DNA of 64,000 nucleotides, taken from contig JAYRKT010000008.1 in assembly GCA_041905595.1 (NCBI GenBank), positions 1-64,000 of the forward strand. The letters are read 5' to 3'. Positions 59,236-64,000 of this stretch are shown here, piece after piece; the stretch's first letter is position 1, and the number at the start of each line of letters is the position of its first letter. The stretch comes from Aliitabrizicola sp041905595. Its GTDB lineage: Bacteria; Pseudomonadota; Alphaproteobacteria; Rhodobacterales; Rhodobacteraceae. The translations under genes were made by a program, and so were the position numbers. A model generated the notes under the pieces. That model saw nothing but the letters and a program-made list of their open reading frames with translations, was not told the DNA's origin and made no database searches.

Positions 59236-59844
59236 ATGGCGCAGGCGGACAATGCCTATTCCCGGCTGATCCGCTGGCTGAAGATCTTGTTGCCGCTGGT
59301 TGCGCTGGCGCTCATGTCGTGGGGGGTGCGGCGCGCGCGGGCGAGACACCCCCCCCCCGCGCTGCCCTACAGCCGGGCAGAACTGGACGACCGGGCACGC
59401 GAGCCGCGGCTGACTCAGCCGAAATACTCAGGCATGACCCGCGACGGCGCCCTTGTCACCATCGACGCTGCCGAAGCGCGGCCCGATCTGGCCGATCCCG
59501 GGCGGGGAAAGGCGTCTCAAATGATCGGGACCATGCAGACGCCCGATGGTGCAGTGACAGAGCTGACGGCCGATGTTGGTCAGGTCGATACAGTGAAGCA
59601 GATTTTTGCCATGCAGGGCGACGTGACGCTGACCAATTCCGCCGGCTATCGCGTCGCCGCGCCGGAAGTCACCGGATCCACAGCCGAAACGCTGATCGAC
59701 GCGACGGGCGGGGTCAAGGGGCAGGCGCCGATGGGACCGCTGACTTCGGACACCCTGCATATCCGGCCCGATCCGAATGCGCCGGGGCAATACGTTCTGG
59801 TTTTCAATGGTCGGGTTCGACTGGTATACGATCCGAAACAATGA
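59236..59844 (+). CDS. lptC: LPS export protein LptC
   Basis: 202 residues. One N-terminal membrane anchor (ILLPLVALALMSWGV) and a periplasmic beta-jellyroll (MIGTMQTPDGAVTELTADVG, GYRVAAPEVT). Links LptBFG to LptA in the LPS bridge. A run of ten C at 59349-59358 encodes a Pro stretch (residues 38-41) just after the anchor; the frame is intact. ATG 59236 lies three bases after the kdsD stop; its own stop overlaps lptA. Confidence 0.9.
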   Translation: MAQADNAYSRLIRWLKILLPLVALALMSWGVRRARARHPPPALPYSRAELDDRAREPRLTQPKYSGMTRDGALVTIDAAEARPDLADPGRGKASQMIGTMQTPDGAVTELTADVGQVDTVKQIFAMQGDVTLTNSAGYRVAAPEVTGSTAETLIDATGGVKGQAPMGPLTSDTLHIRPDPNAPGQYVLVFNGRVRLVYDPKQ

Positions 59845-60383
59845 CATTTGCCGATTTGCGAGACCGGATGCCATTCATGTTGCGCGCGCTTTGCCTGAGC
59901 CTGCTTTTGCTGCCGGCGCCGACCTACGCACTGGCACAGGTTCAGGGCACGAATGTCGCCTTCGGCAGCATGAAGGGCGATCCAACCAAGCCCGTCGAGG
60001 TGACTTCGGATCAACTTACGGTCAACCAGGCAGATGGCACGGCGATCTTTACCGGCAACGTGCTGGTGGTGCAGGGCGAGATGCGGCTGACCGCGCCTTC
60101 GGTTACGGTCGAATACGCCGAGACCACCAAGAAGATCACGCGGATGCATGCGACCGGAGGGGTGACGCTGGTCAATGCCGGCGAGTCAGCGGAATCGCAG
60201 GAGGCCGTCTATACGGTCGATGACGGGCATGTGCTGATGACGGGCAACGTGCTTCTGACCCAGGGCACAAGCGCGATCTCGGGACAGCGCCTCAACGTCG
60301 ATCTCGTGACCGGCACGGGTCTGATGGAAGGCCGGGTCCAGACGGTCTTCATCCCCGGCCAGGTGTCAGGCACCCAACCGTGA
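59841..60383 (+). CDS. lptA: Periplasmic LPS-bridge protein LptA (OstA-like)
   Basis: 180 residues. Signal peptide (LRALCLSLLLLPAPTYALA), then the OstA jellyroll: KPVEVTSDQLTVNQADGTAIFTGNVLV, RLTAPSVTVEY, MTGNVLLTQGTSAISGQRL. Forms the periplasmic bridge carrying LPS to the outer membrane. ATG 59841 overlaps the lptC stop by four bases; ATGs at 59868 or 59877 are alternatives giving a shorter leader. Confidence 0.92.
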   Translation: MTFADLRDRMPFMLRALCLSLLLLPAPTYALAQVQGTNVAFGSMKGDPTKPVEVTSDQLTVNQADGTAIFTGNVLVVQGEMRLTAPSVTVEYAETTKKITRMHATGGVTLVNAGESAESQEAVYTVDDGHVLMTGNVLLTQGTSAISGQRLNVDLVTGTGLMEGRVQTVFIPGQVSGTQP

Positions 60384-61141
60384 GCCCGGATCCCATCCTT
60401 ACCGTGGCCGAGGGGTCGGCCGGGCTGCATGTGCGGCACCTGCGCAAAAGCTACAAGCGCCGGCCGGTGATCCGTGACATGAGCCTGTACCTCCAGCGCG
60501 GAGAGGTCGTGGCGCTGCTTGGTCCGAACGGTTCCGGCAAGACAACCTGCTTCTATTCGATTGCCGGTCTGGTCTCGCCCGAGGGCGGACAGATCATCAT
60601 CGACGGAAGAGATGTCACCGGCCTGCCGATGTATCGGAGGGCGCGGCTGGGCATCGGTTACCTGCCGCAGGAGGTTTCGATCTTTCGCGGCCTCTCGGTC
60701 GAGGACAACATCCTTGCCGTCCTTGAGATTCGCGAACCGGAGCTGCGTCGGCGGCGCGAGCGGCTCGAAGAGCTTCTGTCGGATTTCTCGATCACCCATA
60801 TTCGGCGCGCGCCGGCGCTGGCGCTTTCCGGGGGTGAACGCCGTCGGGTCGAGATCGCGCGCTGCCTTGCGGCCGAACCGAAATACCTGCTGCTCGACGA
60901 ACCCTTTGCCGGCGTCGACCCGATCGCGGTCGGCGATATCCGCCAGCTTGTCCACGATCTGAAAGAGCGCGGACTAGGAGTGCTCATCACCGACCACAAC
61001 GTCCGTGAGACTCTGGAGATCGTCGATCGCGCCTATATCCTGAACGACGGGGCGGTCCTGATGAGCGGGACGACCGAAGAGGTGGTGCGGGACGAGAACG
61101 TCCGCCGCGTCTATCTGGGCCGGGATTTCCGCATCGGCTGA
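60380..61141 (+). CDS. lptB: LPS export ATPase LptB
   Basis: 253 residues. ABC ATPase: Walker A GPNGSGKTTCFY, Q-loop YLPQEVSIF, signature LSGGERRRVEIAR, Walker B LLLDEPFAGVDP and H-loop ITDHNVRETLEI. Powers LPS extraction with LptFG (encoded elsewhere). GTG start overlaps the lptA stop (GTGA). 245 bases separate its stop from hpf. Confidence 0.95.
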   Translation: MSPDPILTVAEGSAGLHVRHLRKSYKRRPVIRDMSLYLQRGEVVALLGPNGSGKTTCFYSIAGLVSPEGGQIIIDGRDVTGLPMYRRARLGIGYLPQEVSIFRGLSVEDNILAVLEIREPELRRRRERLEELLSDFSITHIRRAPALALSGGERRRVEIARCLAAEPKYLLLDEPFAGVDPIAVGDIRQLVHDLKERGLGVLITDHNVRETLEIVDRAYILNDGAVLMSGTTEEVVRDENVRRVYLGRDFRIG

Positions 61142-61386
61142 GACCGGCGCAGACGCGATGACAATCCCGTGACGATGCAGTTGACTTTGCACGCTGATCT
61201 GCCGCCAAATGATCTGGATGCAAGCGCAAGTCGCCCCTTCCGACTCCCCCGGCACAGGCAGGATGCCTGCCCCCTGTGAGCGAGTCAGTGCCGGGCGGGG
61301 ATTTTCCGAAAGTTCTGGATGCGCAGGTGGCCGGGTCGTGGCACCCGCGCGTCCCCTTGGCCGAGCGACCATCTGAAGGAGGAACC

Positions 61387-61962
61387 ATGCGGTATCAGAT
61401 CAGCGGCAAGCAGATCGACATCGGGGAGGCGCTGCAGACCCATGTGAAAGCGGAACTGGGCGAGGTCGTTGAAAAATACGCCCAACGTCCGACCGAATGC
61501 ATCGTGGTCTTCAGCCGGGTTGGCCATGAGTTCATCTGCGAAAGCGTCATTCACCTTTCGACCGGTCTGACAGCGCAAGCGAAGGGCCATGCAGCCGAAG
61601 TTTATGCCGCTTTCGAAAGCTGCCGCGAAAAACTGGACAAGCAACTGCGCCGCTACAAGCGCCGTCTGCGCAGCCACCACCGTGACCGCACGGCACCTGT
61701 TGAATTCGATCCCGGCTCCTCATATATCCTCGCCCCATCCGAGGAGACCGAGGATGCTGAGGCCGACAGCCTCCAGCCCATCGTGATCGCCGAGATGGAG
61801 ACGAAGATTCCTTCGATCACCGTCGGCGAAGCCGTGATGCAGTTGGAACTTGCCGGCCAGCGCATGCTGGTCTTCCGCAACGAAGGGCATGGCGGGGTCA
61901 ATGTCGTCTACAGGCGCGATGACGGAAACATTGGCTGGATCGATCCGCGTAACAGCAAATAG
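61387..61962 (+). CDS. hpf: Ribosome hibernation promoting factor, long form
   Basis: 191 residues. S30AE N-domain (1-100: RYQISGKQIDIGEALQTHV, KLDKQLRRYKRRLR) and the dimerising C-domain (130-191: VVYRRDDGNIGWIDPRNSK), so it can form 100S ribosomes. ATG after AGGAGGAACC. The usual rpoN gene between lptB and hpf of many proteobacteria is absent, as in other Rhodobacterales. A 245-base leader region holds a small GGCAGG/CCTGCC hairpin (61257-61271). Confidence 0.93.
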   Translation: MRYQISGKQIDIGEALQTHVKAELGEVVEKYAQRPTECIVVFSRVGHEFICESVIHLSTGLTAQAKGHAAEVYAAFESCREKLDKQLRRYKRRLRSHHRDRTAPVEFDPGSSYILAPSEETEDAEADSLQPIVIAEMETKIPSITVGEAVMQLELAGQRMLVFRNEGHGGVNVVYRRDDGNIGWIDPRNSK

Positions 61963-61991
61963 CGCAAGCAAGCGCGGGAACTGATCTAGAT

Positions 61992-62456
61992 ATGGAACTC
62001 TCCAAGCTGCTGAAACCGGGTGCCGTGCGGGTTCTCGGCACCCTGACCAGCAAAAAACGCCTGTTCCAGGAGTTGGGCGATATCGGTGCCCAGGCCTATG
62101 GGCTCAACGCCGCCGTCGCCATCGATGGCTTGCAAGAGCGCGAAAGCCTTGGCCCGACCGGCGTCGGCCACGGCATCGCCCTGCCCCATGCGCGGCTGGA
62201 GGATCTTCCAGGTATCGTCGGCATCTTCCTGCGTCTGGAAAAACCGCTCGACTTCGACTCGGTCGACCGCCAGCCGGTCGATCTGGTCTTTGCGCTGTTT
62301 GCGCCGAAGGATTCGGGCGTCGACCATCTGAAGGCGTTGGCCCTCGTCAGCCGGACAATGCGCGATCCAACTGTCTGCGCGAAGCTTCGGGCCAATACCG
62401 ACCCGGCAAAGCTATACGCCATCCTGACCGAAGCCCGCACCACCCAGGCCGCCTGA
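61992..62456 (+). CDS. ptsN: Nitrogen-PTS EIIA component
   Basis: 154 residues. EIIA-Ntr phosphorylated on His 66 in GHGIALPHARLED. Receives phosphate from NPr and signals nitrogen/potassium status. N-terminal LLKPGAVRVLGTLTSKKRLFQEL is family-typical. 29 bases after hpf, same operon. Length standard. Confidence 0.95.
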   Translation: MELSKLLKPGAVRVLGTLTSKKRLFQELGDIGAQAYGLNAAVAIDGLQERESLGPTGVGHGIALPHARLEDLPGIVGIFLRLEKPLDFDSVDRQPVDLVFALFAPKDSGVDHLKALALVSRTMRDPTVCAKLRANTDPAKLYAILTEARTTQAA

Positions 62457-62458
62457 GT

Positions 62459-63847
62459 CTAGCGCCAGCGCGCAAAACCGAAGGTGACGTAGTCGCGCTG
62501 GAACGCCTCCTGCGCGGCTCGCTCGATCTCGTCATCGTAGATCGACGCCAGATGTTCCGTCTCTGGCGCGGGGGAATAGACATGGTTCTGGCAGCCGGCC
62601 AGCTCGGACAACTGGCGCAACGCAACGGTCGCTTCCGCCTCGCGGAGGATCGCGTCGGGCGGGACGATCTGGGCAAAGCCCTGAATGATCGCTGCTTGCG
62701 TCGCCCAGTGGGCATCGACCTTCAACGCGGTCTGGCCTGACAGGTTCATTCGCACAAAGCGCAGAAAGCCCAGAAAGCCGGACCGAAGCTGCTCGGCATC
62801 GCCGGTCTCACCGACGGCAGGCAAGTCCACCCCATGTTGCCGCTGAAGGGCACGCCGGACTTCGCTGGCCTGTCCACTCAGCACCCGCTCGACAAATGCG
62901 CAAAAGGCTCGCTCCACCGGGTGGCGCAGCATGGCGAAGCTGCGATGGCCGGGCCGTGCCCGCTTCCATTGCCGCAATTCCTTCTGGCTGAGACCGCTTT
63001 CCACTTCGCCGCCGACCGCTGACAGCCAGGCCACCACCTCGGCCTCTGGACCAGCCTTGATCGGCAGGAACAGCAGCGGAGCGTCGCGTGCCACGATCAT
63101 GGTGGGAACCGCGGGACCCCGCCGGGGTTCGAAATTCGGGGTGCGTGACAGGTTGAACCTGTCCAGCCGCTGAATGGCTGTTGCGATGGCCCCTGGATTG
63201 GTGACCTTTGTGTCGATCTCTTCCGGGTTCTGCTTCTTCAGGGTCGAATCCGGAGCCTCGATTGTTGCGTCTACCCCAAGGAAGCGGGCAAGGCCGGACA
63301 GCACCGCAACATCGCCGATGTCTTCGTAATCAAGGTAGAACGCGGTCTGCCCGCTGATCTGGAGCGCATGCAGGATTGCAAGCTGGAACTCCTGCTGCGC
63401 GCCGACGTGGGCGGCGAACTCTTCGCCGTCGAACCTGATCCTTGCGGTCTTCAGGTTTCTTGGATTGCGCAGCATCCACTGGTTGGTTTCTTGCGCGATT
63501 TTCAGCGAGACATAGCTATCGAGTGGGTTCCGGGTCAAAACGATCTTGGCACAGCCCGGATCGGACAGGACCGCGTCCAGAACCCGGGCGTCGTGATCGT
63601 GAAAAAGCCGAAAGCCGGTCAGGCCGTCATGCGCCGCCCTGATCCGGGCGAGCACCGCAAGGGGATCACGGTCGCGGGCGGCAAGGTCAAATCCGAAGGC
63701 ATCGCTCTGATCCTTCTTGCCGAAGAAATGCGGATTGAAGAGTTCGCCCAGACAGTGGAGCCCGGGAACCGCATTCAGGTTCGCCTCGAGGTAGTTCGAC
63801 CCGGTGCGCATGCCGCCGAGCAGCACGAAGCTGGAGAACCGTCCCAT
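62459..63847 (-). CDS. Tandem-domain sulfotransferase-like protein
   Basis: 462 residues. First half is a sulfotransferase: 5'-phosphosulfate loop GGMRTGSNYLEANL (11-24) and 3'-phosphate motif VLTRNPLDSYVSLK with Arg 106. Second half (about 245-462) is a Sulfotransfer_2-like domain with IKAGPEAEVVAWL in the P-loop place and FAMLRHPVERAFCAF as 3'-phosphate motif. The second P-loop lacks a normal Gly-Thr, so it may be degenerate. Probably sulfates a surface glycan. Two bases from the ptsN stop, convergent. Confidence 0.82.
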   Translation of the reverse strand: MGRFSSFVLLGGMRTGSNYLEANLNAVPGLHCLGELFNPHFFGKKDQSDAFGFDLAARDRDPLAVLARIRAAHDGLTGFRLFHDHDARVLDAVLSDPGCAKIVLTRNPLDSYVSLKIAQETNQWMLRNPRNLKTARIRFDGEEFAAHVGAQQEFQLAILHALQISGQTAFYLDYEDIGDVAVLSGLARFLGVDATIEAPDSTLKKQNPEEIDTKVTNPGAIATAIQRLDRFNLSRTPNFEPRRGPAVPTMIVARDAPLLFLPIKAGPEAEVVAWLSAVGGEVESGLSQKELRQWKRARPGHRSFAMLRHPVERAFCAFVERVLSGQASEVRRALQRQHGVDLPAVGETGDAEQLRSGFLGFLRFVRMNLSGQTALKVDAHWATQAAIIQGFAQIVPPDAILREAEATVALRQLSELAGCQNHVYSPAPETEHLASIYDDEIERAAQEAFQRDYVTFGFARWR

Positions 63848-63850
63848 AAC

Positions 63851-64000
63851 CTAGCGGACCAGATAGGGACGGCCCCGCCGGCTGTCGCCCTGCTGGCCGT
63901 CATTGCCCACGGGGAAATCCCCCATGAGGACAGGCTGCATCCCCTGATTGCGCAAGTTCTGGAGGAACTGGCCAAATCCTGTCAGGTCGGTCATGCGCGG
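63851..64000 (-). CDS. C-terminal part or whole of a small unknown protein
   Basis: Open frame reaching the window edge. An ATG at 63994 would give a 47-residue, Gly/Gln-rich product (MTDLTGFGQFLQNLRNQGMQ, ending SRRGRPYLVR), but too little sequence lies upstream to see a ribosome-binding site, so it may be the end of a longer protein. Stop three bases before the sulfotransferase start, so likely the same operon. Confidence 0.45.
   Translation of the reverse strand, partial: PRMTDLTGFGQFLQNLRNQGMQPVLMGDFPVGNDGQQGDSRRGRPYLVR

Noticed and set aside
59349..59358. lptC as a proven phase-variable gene
   Set aside because: The C tract is real, but LptC is essential in most Gram-negatives, so on/off switching is unlikely; kept only as an observation.

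Overview
The window is a high-GC chromosomal segment that looks like a member of the Rhodobacterales (Paracoccaceae/Rhodobacteraceae, Alphaproteobacteria). The indicators are the rnd-kdsD-lptC-lptA-lptB-hpf-ptsN order, a VPLPA-type sorting-signal protein, ThyX, several PPK2 kinases, an LdtR-like MarR protein and SdhE. The genus cannot be fixed from the sequence alone.

Layout. 0-18 kb is mostly ordinary chromosome: an MBL-fold hydrolase cut by the window edge, tRNA-Asn, a MarR-EmrA-EmrB efflux operon, thyX, a glyoxalase, sdhE, an aminotransferase, a MATE pump, a DUF1007/NicO metal pair, a PPK2, a GST, a VPLPA-sorted surface protein and parE. Two AT-rich, single-membrane-segment orphan genes sit directly on or next to the stop codons of thyX and parE. 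18.4-19.0 kb is a gene-free block packed with perfect hairpins. 19-21.5 kb holds a secreted lipase-like hydrolase, two small membrane proteins and a thioesterase.

21.6-27.0 kb is a seven-gene, tightly overlapping Mrp-type cation/proton antiporter operon. Its order is that of the archaeal Mbh/Mbs membrane arm rather than canonical mrpABCDEFG: MrpA is reduced to its C-terminal part and fused to MrpB, and there are two NuoM/MrpD-like subunits, one lacking the TM5 glutamate. 27.2-35.4 kb is a minus-strand accessory cluster: a conserved unknown, PPK2, DUF3300, DUF2950, a small membrane protein, an HlyD-type fusion protein, a SulP transporter and another PPK2. It is bordered by a divergent TPR protein and a TorF-like porin. 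A TTACAGTAACAA element occurs in both flanking intergenic regions.

38.5-44.7 kb is an arginine deiminase operon (transporter-arcA-arcB-arcC-NhaC-type antiporter) that would make ATP from arginine when respiration is limited. 45.1-49.3 kb is an integration module: an unknown protein, an AlpA-like protein, an HTH/zinc-ribbon protein, a tyrosine recombinase and a convergent P4-type integrase. It ends in a 24-bp fragment matching a tRNA 3' end. 49.5-53.7 kb is an efeUOB iron-uptake operon with a second EfeO, preceded by an AraC-family regulator. 54.9-57.5 kb encodes a fused double glycosyltransferase-TPR protein. 57.7-62.5 kb is the core LPS-export and nitrogen-PTS cluster. The window closes with a tandem-domain sulfotransferase and an incomplete small CDS.

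The best candidates for something undescribed are the DUF3300/DUF2950/PPK2/HlyD/SulP cluster with its shared palindromic element, the Mbh-ordered Mrp operon, and the orphan genes on the 3' ends of thyX and parE.
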